A DNA stretch of 64,000 bases from Buxus sempervirens (Eukaryota > Streptophyta > Magnoliopsida > Buxales > Buxaceae), in NCBI GenBank assembly GCA_947561395.2, contig OX387184.1, forward strand, positions 41,220,766-41,284,765. Reading direction: 5' to 3'. The first letter of the stretch is position 1; every line of letters begins with the position of its first letter. The position numbers and the translations under genes were made by a program. This document shows positions 35,627 through 47,872 of the stretch, piece by piece. Below the pieces are notes generated by a model. The model made no database searches. It was not told the DNA's origin and worked only from the letters and a program-made list of their open reading frames with translations.

Positions 35627-38598
35627 TTACTCCTTATCATGATTCGATAGTACTTCATTTTGGGATTGACTCTCTTGAGTATAAATTACTTGATTCATGG
35701 ATTCCTGCATCAACTAAAGGAAAGACCAAGTATTAAAAGAGAAGAAAAAAAATTAATTTTGGCCGTGCACAAACTCTAACATAAAATAAAAAATAGTAAT
35801 ATAATTGTTTTTCAACTTACTTGTAACAATTGAGTGAAGCTATGTGAACCATGATGTTGTGATAAACTTTCAATAGTAGGACTCAGTTGATGTGGCATTA
35901 AACTCTAAACAATAGACATGAAAAATATATTAGCATTAAATATAAAACTATGATAATACTGAAGATTCTAGTCAAGAGTCAAACCATTTGAGCCATATGA
36001 TTTGAAGGGAATTGGACAGTCCGAAATTGGAAAGGATGCTGTAAAGATAATAAGATCAAACTTGTTAGACTAAGCATATATAATTCTGTATTTTATAAAA
36101 TATAAAATTAATAATTATAAATGTAAGTTTCATTTTACCTGATTAACAATTGGAATATTTTGGTTGACATGGTCTTGCACACGCTCCTTGTTCTTTCTTC
36201 TTTTTTTATTGACTGCTTTAGATAAAGCACCTTGTATTCTCCGAACACTTCCTCCAACACGGCTAGCTTTACCTTTTATTTTCACTCCTTTTGCTTGTTG
36301 CATAAGATTTTGGGCCTCTAAATCAACTTGTGACAGAACTGGATTAGTGATCTTATTTGGTCCATATATAATATTTTCATGATCACTTGCAAAGTCATTA
36401 GCATCAGTAGCATGCTCATCAACTGGATGTTCTTCTAAAGTACGTTTGTCATTTTGAATGTCTGTAAGTTTCACCTCTTTTAACAGCTTTTCCACAAACT
36501 CTACCATCACATTTGCTTGTTGCATAACATAGTTATGTGTTTTTTCAGTTAAACCAGCTCTACAAGCAATTTGCATAAAACGTTGACATGATTTTTTATA
36601 TCTGTGAGTAATTCCAATGTTTTTTCCTCTATCCATGTCTGAAGTACATGTGAAAACATGATTCATATGTTCACTTCTTGCATTTTTAGTCCACCGTTTC
36701 ATGATGTATTGTTCAGGTATCATATTTATATCATGTCTATTCAAAATCTTGAAAGCATATCTACATAAAATTCCAGCAAATTTGAACTTTTTGCAAACAC
36801 AGTTGACTTCAACTTGCACTCTATCAAAGGTAAGATTGTATTCTCTGTGCTTCTTTAGCTTTTGATCTAGTACAACATATTCAATCACAAGCCCACGTTC
36901 ACATGAACTTTGAATAACACACTCCCATATCTCATTTAAAGCTACCTGAATTTCATCATATATTTTTGGGGTAAAGATTACCTTAGCATGCTTATGAATG
37001 GTGGAATTTGCATCTGGCCTTGGTACACTATGCATCATGATGCAATCTGCCTCTAATTCACTATAACGACGATTTTGCAAAACTTTGTCAATGTGAACCA
37101 ACAGACGAGCCATACACTTTTGCTTGTTTAGATGCTTTTTCTATCATACTATGCATGACTTCTGACCGTTGTGTGCTACTCATATCAGCAAAAAAGGTAT
37201 TCTTACCATATGCAAGTGACCACTTCTCTTTATCTGTGTACTTCCTTTTCAACCAATCATTTGAAACCAGATTATATTTGGAAAGCATTATTTCCTAAGC
37301 TTCTTCAAATTCTTCACTATCATGACAATCATAAACACACCTTTTGAAATCCACAACCAGCTCCTTATTTGAATTGAATTCGTGGCTTAAGTGTTTAGCG
37401 GCATTCTGATATAAATGCCAAACACAATTTCTGTGGTATGTTCTAGGTAGCACCAACTTAATTGCATTAGCCATTGCTTGATCTTCATCTGTTAGAATTG
37501 TTTGAGGTTCTTTACCATTCATAGCCTTTAAAAATGTCCTAAACAACCACGAAAAGGACTCCACACTTTCATCATACAAAAGTGCAACACCAAATATAAT
37601 GCTTTGCTTATGATGGTTCACCCCAACAAAAAAGGCAAGTGGACGATTTTCTGTATTTGTTTTATATGTTGTGTCAAAACAAATTACATCACCAAAATGT
37701 ACATAATCCAAAATCATGCCACCATCAACCCAGAAAATATTGGTTATCAAATTGTCATCATCCAACTGTATATCATAACGAAAACTTGGGTCATCAGACT
37801 GCTTTCTTCCAAAAAATTGCATTAGTCCCCCAACATCTCCCTTACTCATGCTTATCTTATTCTTGGCATGCATGTGATTTCGTAAATCTACACGTGTAAA
37901 TCCAAGGTTTTCAATTCCACCATGTTCTACAGCCATTAGGTCTACTGTTTCCTTCTGTGTTAAGCCTGCACTATCTGCGATATCCACCTCTGCAGCTTGC
38001 GCCTAGCTAATATGCCTATGAGACCTCACTAGATGAGTCATTTGCCTGCTAAGAAGAGGATGATTGTGCCCCTCTTCAAATTTATGAACTTCATACTTCC
38101 CACAATCTGTCCACCGAATCTTTATGTGTGCTTTGCATCCTGTTCTTGTTGCAGCACGTGGTCTCTTTGTCATTGGATCTCTTTTATCCTTACGACGCAT
38201 GCCTTCTTTTGCATAACAAACCTCTCTGTCTATCACAACTCCAGCAAAATTTTTATGAAATCTACTCATTCGAGTGCTAAAACCAGCTTGTCGAGCATAT
38301 TCATTGTAGAAATTATGTGCCTCTAATTCTGACTCAAATTGTTGGCCAACTATTGGAACAAACTCAGTATTCATATTCATAGGAGGAAAGAACAATCCAC
38401 TAATTTCCCCTTCTTTTGCACCCTTTATATTAAGAAGCAATAAGTTACATGAGGATTATAAATGAGAAGAGCAGCAATCTAAATCGAAAAAATAAAGATT
38501 AATAAACTTATGAATACTCATGGTTTTACCTGAGTTTGTTGCTGTGAAGTTTCATTTTGCTCAAATAACCTAGCTTTAGTTGAAGAGCTTTGATTCAT
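35627..38598 (-). pseudogene. FAR1/FRS-type MULE transposase gene, five exons
   Basis: FAR1 proteins are MULE-derived and comprise a WRKY-GCM1-like DNA-binding domain, a MULE core and a SWIM finger. Exons, all phase 0 with GT-AG introns: 38530-38598, 36139-38422, 35985-36038, 35821-35904 and 35627-35713. Seen in order: FESELEAHNFYNEYARQAGF and CKAHIKIRW (DNA-binding domain); DVICFDTTYKTNTENRPLA, TDEDQAMANAI and HRNCVWHLYQNA (catalytic core); and a SWIM-like segment VNCVCKKFKFAGILCRYAF. The tail carries a basic stretch NKKRRKNKERV and Gln-rich short exons. Faults: an in-frame TAG at 38003-38005 after SHRHIS, a TAG at 37295-37297 where Trp is expected, and a frame change near 37090-37113. With only three lesions over about 850 residues it looks recent. 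A 5' untranslated exon may end at about 39421. Confidence 0.85.
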
Positions 38599-39570
38599 GC
38601 TGTTGCTTCAATTTGAAAAAAATTGACAAAAACGCAAGGAAAAAATTCGAATAAGAAATTCAATAAAAAAAAAAAAACTATAACAAGGTACGGCATAGCT
38701 ATCAGGTCTGTGTATTACATAATTACAACGTCTTTAAAAGAGAAGCCTCTAGTGAAGGTATATGGAGTTAAATTACCTTGGTTTAAGGCTTGGATAAAAC
38801 AAATGTTTACAGGGTAAAGCAGCAAATAAATTGTACAGTTGAAAAGATTGGCTTGGGAATCCCCTCATATAGAAGTTGGGTCAGGCACAGGAGCCAGACA
38901 AGCTAAGCTTAGTTCTAATTACCAAGAGGAGGCTACAACTGTGGTGGGTTAGGCTATGGTGTGCATATGAAGCAGAAACCGATCGAGAATTGTGTCTACT
39001 GTCTAGCCATAGAAATCAATGTGATTAGACAACTCCTAATGCATGGGTGGAAGCCTTTTTCACTTAACCATAAATATATTCTAAAAAATCAATGAAATCT
39101 GAAATATTTGAATATCATGTCAAATAATCTGTATCATGTCAAATAGTTGCAGGCAGAGCCGCCCCAATAAGTTATGTTCACACTTCATTATATGTGTACC
39201 TTGCATATAAAAAACAGTTAAATGAAACACTCCTTTCTGGAACTCCACGGAGCAAAACCAAATGGCATCCAAAATCAAAGTTGCAGGGCTCTCAAGTGGA
39301 AAATAAGAAGAAGAATGAGGGCAAAATTATGGGTCAGCATTGTTTGATTTGACGGCTATTTTGGTTATATATATATATTTTTTCAGACTCACACCAACAA
39401 ACGAAAACTAGGAGAGGCAATACCTGACGAAGATGGACAACAGAACGGCAGTAATTAGGGCTCATTGAAAACGGAGCTGGAAAGTGGAAACTTCGATTTT
39501 TGCCCTACGTTTTGGCGTTGCGGGTTCTGGCGTTTCTTTTTTCATTTTTTTATATTTTTTTAGAAAGTTA
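38599..39570 (-). promoter_or_regulatory. 5' region of the FAR1-type gene
   Basis: On the minus strand an untranslated exon probably ends at CTTCGTCAG followed by GTATTGCC at about 39421, with an intron up to the coding start. Promoter sequence would lie between there and the right TIR. No clear TATA box could be assigned. Confidence 0.35.
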
Positions 39571-39736
39571 ATGTAACGGGGCAGATCCGTCTAGAAACAT
39601 AAAGTTAACGTAACGCGCCACTCTCCGTTTTTGCTGTGTCTCTCTCTCTCCTCTGTCACATGGCATGTCGTTATAGGTGGCACACAGTACCGGCAGAGGA
39701 ATCGGGACAGAGAATTCGGAATGCAGAAGAATCGGG
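39571..39736 (-). repeat. right TIR of the FAR1-type MULE
   Basis: Reverse complement partner of 32503-32656. It contains CATGGCATGTCGTTATAGGT and AGTACCGGCAGAGGAATCGG. Confidence 0.75.
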
Positions 39737-40430
39737 TTTTGTAAGTTACTCTTACCTCCCTTCACTGTACGGAAATTATTGGGGGATAAGAAATATTTTC
39801 AGATATTTTTTAATTTATGAAGTATAAATTATCTTACACGGATAATTGATCTTTTGGTTACCAAAAAAAAGGATAATTGAACTTTGAAATAGGAAAAAAT
39901 AATACTTTTAAGCTGGAGAATTAACCTTAGAAAAAGGGGGAAAACCCCCCTTTTGGACTTCAGACTGAAATTTCGGAATATAATTCTGATAATATCTATG
40001 TCGGAAATTTTTTTCTCTCTCTCTACCCCTGTTTTTTTCTTTTTTGAAGGGCCTTTGACCCCAAGGGAATGATCTAAAAGGCCTATCAATCAAGACAATG
40101 CCCAGTTTGAACCTATAAGTCTCTACAAATTTCCTGCTCCCCCAAAAATTTGAAAAGCACCCAGAAGCAATAACAAGCAGTCGTAAATAAATAGAAACAA
40201 TAGAAAATTTTTCTGTAAATGCTAATTTTACATTTTTTTTTCTTCCCAGTTTACTGTGAGACAAACACAAGTTACACAACAGTCAATTACATGATCAGAA
40301 ACGAGTTTAATAATACAAAACCATTCTCAAGAAAAAATGAAAAAAAAAAAACTTGCTTCACTATGTATAATTCAAGAAAATGAAACATGAGCTATAGGGA
40401 AGAAAGAGCTTATATATCGATGATATTGCT
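39737..40430. other. CACTA1 interior between FAR1-MULE and gene-X fragment
   Basis: T-rich sequence with no recognised exon. Two overlapping minus-strand frames (39829-40279) show no motif. Confidence 0.3.
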
Positions 40431-40496
40431 TCAAAAAGGCAGAAAAAACAAACTTTTCAAAATCTCTTATCCAAGAAGATTCAACTTGAGACCTGT
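40431..40496 (-). pseudogene. gene-X fragment, downstream half (split by LTR A4)
   Basis: Continues the exon at 47726-47872 across the LTR insertion: GDRSQVESSWIRDFEKFVFL then PF and stop. The family is not recognised. The two halves meet exactly at the CCTGT target duplication. Confidence 0.5.
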
Positions 40497-41099
40497 TGTA
40501 AAACCCCGAATTTCCCTTAAATAATAAATTAAATTAGTAAATAATATTACCCAGAGTTATGATTGATAGAAACATTTTAATATTGTAGGGGGTGATCAAC
40601 TTAGCGGAGATCCAGAATTAGACGCAGATCTGACCGTCCGATCATGAGATATCAAGGTATGTATTCTGATTGGGCATGTGTATGGAATTTGGTATAGGTG
40701 AGACACATGGGATAAGTGAGTATAAGTATTAGTTTAATAACCTAATTTTATACGCGTGTATTTTCGCTCGTATTGATTAGCCGCAAGCGACAAGCGACCG
40801 AAGGAGAAGAAGAAGAAGGGGAAGAAGAAAAGCTTGGGTTTTTGGAGTTCTTCATCTTCCAGAGTGTTGCTGGGTGATAAAGAAGCGTGGTTGAGAGAAG
40901 TGAGGAAGAGGAACCTTCGTTCAAGAGGTAGGTGACACCGTTTTGGTTTTAAATTCGGATTTATCTCTGTTTAATCGCAAACGCATGTTTATATGATATG
41001 TAAAGTTGTATTTAGTTAGTTAAGCATGTTATAAATACATTAGAATGAGTTTAGACGAGAAAAATCGTGATTTAGAACTGTTTCTGTTCGATTTGGTGA

Positions 41100-41270
41100 G
41101 ACCGCCGACCTCGACTGTGCGAGGCGCTCATCGGCGATCTTAGGCGCTGGTTAAATATTTGAGGACACCGTGGACCGCGGGACGATGGACCGTGGGCGCT
41201 CGAAATTGCACTACCGCCGACTGATGACCGTCCGGAGCGATCCTGAGCGATCCCAGGCGCTCTCAGCAGA
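41100..41270. repeat. GC-rich near-palindromic word array in LTR A4
   Basis: Words such as GAGGCGCTCATCGGCGATC, TTAGGCGCTGG, GACGATGGACCGTGGGCGCTC and GAGCGATCCCAGGCGCTCT repeat within 170 bases in an otherwise AT-rich LTR. Confidence 0.7.
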
Positions 41271-42705
41271 ATTTCCAATTTTTCATAATTTCGAACCTAA
41301 TTCAATTCTAAACTATTTTTAGACAATTTTAATGATTAATTAAGGTGCTTTAAGACCAAAATAAACTACCTAAATCCCTGTTTTACAGAAAAACAAATTA
41401 GGGAGATATTTAGGACATTAGTTGCCAAGTTTTGAAGGTAAACGAGAAATGTGATTTTGGAAAAGCCTAACTACCATTTGACTATCTAAACACTTTTAAA
41501 TGGCATTATAAATCATAAGACATTATAAAGAGAGTTCATAATCCGAATGACTGAATAATGAAGTGAATGTACAGATATAACCATTATATGCCGCTAGGCA
41601 CCAACCCTTATAGAAATATGATACTTTAGGGAATTTTGGAGTCTAGTGGGCATAGCTGGTTATGGATCCATAGTCGTAGCTAGATAGCTGAGGGATATGT
41701 CATTTGGGTTGAGTTACTCCTATATGCGACGCGCTTCCTTTGCAATTTAGTTTGTCTGGGAAGGTCCTATGTCTGGAGAGACACCCCTGTGAGCCGCTGG
41801 TGATTTCCTATACATGTGGATAAGCAACCACCTCCATGTATTGATTCTGGTGCTGCATGCTGGTGGTACATACCAACTTTGATGGGTACGTGTGCAATAA
41901 GTCGGTGACTACGGCTCTTGTCTAAGCTGCACTGCATGGGGCTTGAGTATCATTAGTAGCATCGCTCCTAAGTCGCACGGTGGTATAGCAATTGGTTGAG
42001 AATCATCTCAAAAGGTTTATCTAACTTTGTGAGTCCTACAATGACACTGAAAACATAACACTTGATATGATTACTATTGTGCACGTGCGGGATGCATGTG
42101 ATTGGGATATTGGTTGGATGTGACTGCTTAGTACATCCTGGCAATGCATGGATTATGCTATTGATTTGTCTATTGAGATCTTATATTAAAACTTGCTGAA
42201 AATCATCTCTAGAACTATTTATCAAACTGTTTTGTGTTCATGAATAGTATAAATGATTATGCGAGCCTGATTTATCGATGTTGCTTTATCGTGCATGAAC
42301 TGTTACTTTCCGTATATTAACTGTTTAATCATGCATGTGTTACCTACTGAGATATTCGTATCTCACCCTACTTCTATTCCATTTTTTTCAGCTGATACGC
42401 GAGAGGGGGATCTTTTAGACTTCCAGGGAGAGATAGCCGAGTATTCGCCGGAGGATTATTATTATCCAGATCTTATCTGAGGTGGATTGATGTTATAGAC
42501 TTAGCATTTTTAATTGGTTTATTATCACTGAATTGGATTTGATGTATGAGAGAGACAAGAGAGAGTTAGTAACCAGTTCATTCTACCAGACTTTGATACT
42601 ATTGATTGATGGTCAAGCTTCATGCTTGTTTGATGATTTTAATCTACACTTCCGCACATACTTGTTTCCGCAACTCTGATACACTACAAAAAAGCGGAGC
42701 TTTAG

Positions 42706-43345
42706 CGGCGGGTTTTTAGCGGCGGTAGGCATTTACCGCCGCTAAAAGACCATAATTTCATTTAACCGGCGGAAGACAGTGTTCCGCCGTCGAAACAAGT
42801 ATTTAGCGGTGGTCATTTTCTACCGCCGCTAAAAGGGAATGGCGCCAAACCCATTTTCGCGCTAAGGTTTGGCGCGTGTTGTTACCGGCGGTAGTACCGC
42901 CGGTAATAACAACAATTACCGCGAAAATGGGTTTTTTCGCGGCGGTAATTAGTTACCGCCGCAGAAAGGCCATATGTTCTTTGCACGGGATGGGTTTTGA
43001 GCGGCGGTTACTAATTACCGCCACTGAAAGGCCATATGTCCTTTGCACGGAATGGGTTTTGAGCGGCGGTAACTAATTACCGCCGCGGAAAGCCCATATG
43101 ACCTTTCCGATGAATGGGTTTTTAGCGGCGGTAATTATATACCGCCGCTAAACGGCCATATGACACCGCGAGGAATTGGATTTTAGCGGCGGTAATTAGT
43201 TACCGCCGCTAAAAAGCCAAATGTGATCGCGCGACATGTGCTTTTAGCGGCGGTAATTATATACCGCCGCTAAAAGCCAATTGTGATCGCGCGAAATGTG
43301 CTTTTAGCGGCGGTAACTAATTACCGCCGCTAAAAGGCTATAAAT
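42706..43345. repeat. 5' subterminal hairpin array of CACTA2
   Basis: TTAGCGGCGGTAATTA followed by TACCGCCGCTAAA recurs about ten times, as tight inverted pairs spaced by AT-rich linkers. Confidence 0.9.
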
Positions 43346-43394
43346 CCCCAAATCGCGCGATTGGGGTTTTCTTCTCTGCGCGAAAAATCTCTGT

Positions 43395-43520
43395 TCGATC
43401 TCCCGGGGATTGCATCGCCTGCCGCCGGTCGCCGTTCGCCTGCCGCCGGTCGCCGTTCGCCTGCCGCCGTTCGCCTGCCGCCTTTCGCCTGCCACCGTTC
43501 GCCTGCCACCGGTCGCCCTA
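43395..43520 (+). repeat. GC-rich ~20-bp tandem repeat in CACTA2 leader
   Basis: CGCCTGCCGCCGGTCGCCGT is repeated with variants. It lies in what looks like a 5' untranslated exon ending at CTCA followed by GTGAGT near 43605. Confidence 0.75.
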
Positions 43521-44839
43521 CGCCGTTCGTTTGCTCGCCGGCGTCACCAAAAATCAGCTCGGTTCGTTCCCTCGGCTGCCACCAGTCGCTCGCCGCCGTT
43601 CGTTCTCAGTGAGTGAGCTATCAAATTTTCTGTTTTAGGATATGCCCTCAACGCCACATCCATGAGTGAGCAATAATCATCAAACCCTTAGTTCATTAAG
43701 CTTTATGCTAAAATTCGTGGGTAGCTTGCAAATAGTTTTGTCTTAAAAAAATTTTCATGCAAGTTTACAGAGACAACCCTCTATTTTTAAAAACTTTCAA
43801 TCCATAGAAGCACTACTGGCATGAGAACATTTTTCTTAATCGGCTTGAGAACATTTTTTTTTATTATTTAATACTAACGTTAACGTTTTGGTTAACGTTG
43901 CTGTTGGCTGGTGAACCCACGAGGATACATGGCGCAAGATGCGCATAGGTCTTAGAGATGGTCTGAGGAATTGGTTATCCTCTCAAAGTCTTCTTTCCAT
44001 TGATAACATCTTTGGTCGGTTGTTCCTTTATAAAAACTAGCAAACATCCTGTGGGAATGGGTAAGAAGTAATACATATCATTATATAAATAACTGTAATA
44101 TAAGGGAAATATGCTTTATTGAAATAATTTTGATGATTTTATTCTTTTTCTTAAATAACATCAATTTCTTTATTGAGTTTTCAATGATCCTTTTTCTTTT
44201 TTTTTCTAATTTTCAAAATTGAAAGTTGGTTCAAACTATGTGTTGTAAAACTCAAAAGATCAACTCCTCTAAAAATCCAAATTAAGTTTACAGGTTAGTA
44301 AAGTTGGTGTTAATAATAACCCAGAAAAATAAAAAAAGAACAAAAAAAAACAACAACAACATACATCATCATTATTTCAATATTTAAACAGGTAAGGTTG
44401 TCTACTCATTTTGATAGCACATCTATGGTGTGGAATAAATTAGAGGGACTCATGGCATCCATTTCAACAGCCACACCACTAGCTCCATCCATTTCTTGTA
44501 ATAGTTTCTGCAATGAGCTCCAAACCGTTGATAAATTTGTCGGAACTGCAATGAGCTCCAAACCATTTCTTGCCTCTTTCATCTGGAAGAGATTGGCTAT
44601 TGATTGCTCCTGTGATGCAGAATAGCAAAAAAGAAGCTCTTTCCTTCCTTATGGAAAGAGCTTCTTTATGTATGATACAAAAAGAAACCACATTATCATA
44701 TTAGCAAAAAGAAACTTTAAAATAAAATAAAATTCTAATTCTTTTTTGCCAGCTAGTCATTAGGATCTCAATTACTAGGTTTTGTCAAGTGTATCAATAA
44801 CCATTAGATGTGGTGGATATGGATGTGGATGCTTTTTTT

Positions 44840-45884
44840 GGATTGTATATGAATGCAATATTTCGACGAATCTTTTCTTTACAGGTTAAACCATTATTAT
44901 TTTAGACCAATTTGGTCTGGACAATCCTCTATTTTTAGGGGAGATGCTGCCGAAATTTTTAGGGAAGATAAATAATGGTTAAACTATTATTTATCTCTTT
45001 AAATTCCTTGTTGTGATATTTTTGTTCTAATGCTGTTCTAGTGTGATTGGGTTTATGATTAGCAGTTCTTTATTCTATTTTTTGGTTAACCTGGTTATTG
45101 TTTTTATATTTATTTATCTCATAAAAAAAGTGGGAACAATTCAAATACCCGTCTGAGAGGTTACATGTGTAACTAGGCCCATCATGTTTTGTGTACTTTG
45201 AAGATATTGCATCTTCGCAGTAAGTTTGCAATAATTCTTAGTATTTAAATATGAAGGCATAGATTTGCACATGTAACATCTTGGATTGTCATATTGACAG
45301 TTTGGATTGTCATACGAAACAAATGCTGAACGTATAAATCATCGCCCACCAGATGTGGTAGAGGATCAATGGGCAATTATAGTAGAGTACTGGAACTCAC
45401 AAAATGCCCAGGTAATTTGTTAATTAGTTAATATGTCTCATAAAGCTACTGCATCCTTGTTTATTGACTTTGTATGATTATATTTTGCAGAACTTGTCAG
45501 CAAGGAATAAAACTAATCGTGCCAACCAGACCCTTAATCATACAGCTGGGACAAAGAGCTTTGCCAGGGTCAGAAACGAACAGGTATAACAAATGGCCAT
45601 TTATGAATGTCTTGATATACTATTATAAATCTAGTCACCTCATCAACTTGATGATCGGTTTTCATAGTGTACGATCTTATTTTATTGCTTTCTTATCTCT
45701 TCTAAGTTGTATAGTAGCTTTTCAATTTTCTTGTATGATAAGATGTGATATTTATGTGAATGTGGATTGTATATGAATGCTACGTTTTGCATTCTTTTTT
45801 GTTTTTCAGGTTGAATGGCTTTATTTTAGACCAATTTGGTCTAGACAACCCTCTATTTTTAGGGGAGATGCCGTCGAAATTTTT
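44840..45884 (+). repeat. 121-bp direct duplication within CACTA2 gene
   Basis: Copies at 44840-44960 and 45763-45884 share TGGATTGTATATGAATGC, an AG-GTT acceptor-like junction, TTTTAGACCAATTTGGTCT and CTATTTTTAGGGGAGATGC. The second is still open across the junction (VEWLYFRPIWSRQPSIFRGD). The first is not. Confidence 0.75.
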
Positions 45885-46699
45885 ATTATTTTTTCTTTAT
45901 TTATCTCTACATGTGTTCTTTGTTTTTATTGCATCTTCATCTTTTTAATCTGGTCAATTGTATTAATTTCTGCTTGTGGATGTTTAAATGATTTATGATC
46001 AATTAACACCATATTTTTTCATTAGGGATTGGCGGGCCGTGCTGAGACTTTTATAAAAACGCATACTCGAAAAGATGGCACGCCAATCAATGATAAAGCA
46101 GCCGACAAGATAGTAAGTTATTTCCTCTTATTGTAGGTATACTTGTAGCATACGAATAACTTTATTAGCATCTATTTTGATAACTCAATGATTGCATAAA
46201 TATTTTTTTCAGGATCAAATGCGAACTATCATAGAACAAGGCACGCCAGATTCGACAGCCCGAGATGATGTATATACTCAAGTCATGGGGCATGACACAC
46301 ATGGTAGGGTGCGGTGTTGTGGGTTAGGCCACACGCCCACTAGGCTGTGGGGTGGTAGTGCATCCTCGAGTACGTCATCTCGGTATGTCGATATGGATGA
46401 ATTTAATAGGATGCGAGAACAATTACAACGTATAGAGGAGCGGCTAGAAGAAGAGATGCGACAACGACAAACAATTGAAGCAATTGTTGCACAGCATACC
46501 AGAGAATTTGAAGAATTTAGAAACTTTATGATGAGTAAACGTCAAATACAGGTATTATATAAATACCTTACAAAAATACGTATAGCACAAATTCATATCA
46601 TCTTTATATTTAAATACCACACTTAATGATCTTTCTTACAATTTATAGTCTCCTGGCGAAACTTCTGCAAATGATAGTCCTCCTCGGGATTTTAGCTAG
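45301..46699 (+). CDS. Transposase_24-type CACTA protein (five exons)
   Basis: Plant Ptta/En-Spm second-protein family, whose members accompany CACTA elements and are thought to bind the element ends. Exons 45301-45411, 45491-45583, 46026-46112, 46213-46551 and 46649-46699 are all phase 0, about 226 residues. Motifs: RPPDVVEDQWAIIVEYWNS; NRANQTLNHTAGTKSFARVR; GRAETFIKTHTRKDGTPIND; a region before DVYTQVMGHDTHGRVRCCGL; then a long acidic-basic coiled coil (MREQLQRIEERLEEEMRQRQ and onward) and a short tail ending SPPRDFS. No lesion is seen in these exons. The N-terminal exon or exons were not identified. A 5' untranslated exon and the duplicated segment upstream suggest rearrangement there. Confidence 0.8.
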
Positions 46700-47109
46700 A
46701 CAGACATGCATTCTTATTATTTGAGGTGAGTAACACAAGATAGCTTCGGTTCTATATATATATATATATATATATTAATTTTTTTTGGCTAAATTGATTT
46801 GTCTACTTATAATTTTACTGACGCATGATTCATTGTTATTTTCATGCAGGGCTATTAAATTGATACCAGTTGCAATTTCACTTGTTAACGGAAACCATTA
46901 ATTTACTGTTCTTTAGTTTAATTTATATGACATGAATGTTCAGAGTATTTTAATTTTATTAGAATTTCTTTTAATTCATTTTCTTTTTTGTAATTGTTTT
47001 GTTCTATTTGTTATACAATTTGCTACGAAATGAGATGTTTTACAGGTATTTTACAGGATTTTACAGGATTTTCGATACACCTAATTATAGTTTTTGTATA
47101 TGCAGGTAA

Positions 47110-47535
47110 TGGCTTTTAGCGGCGGTAATTACCGCCGCTTAAAACCACAGTCGCTTTCCCTATCCAAATTATTAGCGGCGGTACCTACCGCCGCTAAAGG
47201 AATATAAAAAGCACGTGAGTATATTAGCGGCGGTAAATACCGCCCCTAATGGAAGGTATTACCGGCGGTATATGTTACCGCCGTTAAACATTTCATATTA
47301 AGCGGCGGTAATACCCGCCGGTAAAAAGGCAATTTAACGGCGGTAATTACCGCCGTTAAACTCCCGCCGCCTATTAATCCGAAATAGCGGCGGTAATATT
47401 GCTACCGCCGTTGCTACCGTCGCTGATTCGTTTAGCGGCTCGATATTCAGCGGCGGGAGGATTTACCGCCGTTAAAGTTTTAACGGCGGTAATTTGACCT
47501 TTACCGGCGGGAAGCTACCGCCGGTAAAAATCGAC
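47110..47535. repeat. 3' subterminal hairpin array of CACTA2
   Basis: TTAGCGGCGGTAATTACCGC-type inverted pairs, at least eight, mirror the 5' array. Confidence 0.9.
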
Positions 47536-47725
47536 TTTTTTGTAGTGATAGTTTAATATATGGATTGGATTTACTTTCTTTGGTCTGGTATGTTATTGAT
47601 GTTGTAATTGATATGGGCCAGTAACACCTCGGATTTGGTTGTTGAACTAAATTCGGGTTGTTACAGTAGCGAACCGAATTCGGGTCGGGTGCCGGTTTGC
47701 ACTGACCCGGGTTCGGGGCGTTACA

Positions 47726-47872
47726 CCTGTCACCCATTTCACGACGCCATTTTTCGATGATGTTTTATACTTCTGAAAAGAACTCCAATTCCTGCTGAAA
47801 TGAGATCTAGTTGTTCAGGAGGCATTTGATTCCATGGATAAAGCTCCTTGACCATAAATTCCTCAGTGGGAT
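47726..47872 (-). pseudogene. gene-X exon fragment inside CACTA1
   Basis: After a TTTTCAG acceptor at 47873-47874 the minus strand reads DPTEEFMVKELYPWNQMPPE, then QLDLISAGIGVLF. One frame change near 47765 leads to IIEKWRREMGDR, and the reading continues beyond LTR A4 at 40496. It resembles a conserved host exon. No family is recognised. Its position in CACTA1 suggests capture. Confidence 0.5.

Larger units (their letters stand above)
32503..39736 (-). mobile_element. FAR1-type MULE with long TIRs and captured host genes
   Basis: About 155-165 bases at 32503-32656 are inverted at 39571-39736. Shared words include TGCCGGTACT.TGTGCCACC, ACGACATGCCATGTG, GAGGAGAGAGAGAGAC and AACGGAGAGTGG. Between them lie the FAR1-like transposase gene (minus strand), an oleosin pseudogene, a katanin p80 exon and solo LTR B. 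Immediate flanks share only GTTTTG, so a 9-bp target duplication is not clear and the outer edges are approximate within some 20 bases. Confidence 0.65.
42682..47547 (+). mobile_element. CACTA2: complete-ended non-autonomous CACTA element
   Basis: Ends CACTACAAAAAAGCGG and CGACTTTTTTGTAGTG with ATA duplicated on both sides (42679-42681, 47548-47550), 4.87 kb. Dense subterminal hairpins lie at both ends (42706-43345 and 47110-47535). It carries a spliced Transposase_24 gene but no TnpD-type transposase, so it would depend on another element. It is the youngest layer of the stack, since it sits inside LTR A4. Confidence 0.85.
40497..47725 (-). mobile_element. solo LTR, family A copy 4, with CACTA2 nested
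   Basis: On the minus strand it begins TGTAACGCCCCGAACCCGGG and ends TTCGGGGTTTTACA. CCTGT flanks both sides (40492-40496, 47726-47730). Without the nested CACTA2 and its 3-bp duplication the LTR is about 2.36 kb. The A-family word GAGATACGAATATCTCAGTA is present near 42350. The palindromic block lies at about 41100-41270. It inserted into an exon of gene X inside CACTA1. Confidence 0.8.

Noticed and set aside
43304-43616. Open frames on both strands in the CACTA2 leader
   Set aside because: They arise from the GC-rich 20-bp tandem repeat and hairpin array; reading through repeats gives open frames in several phases.
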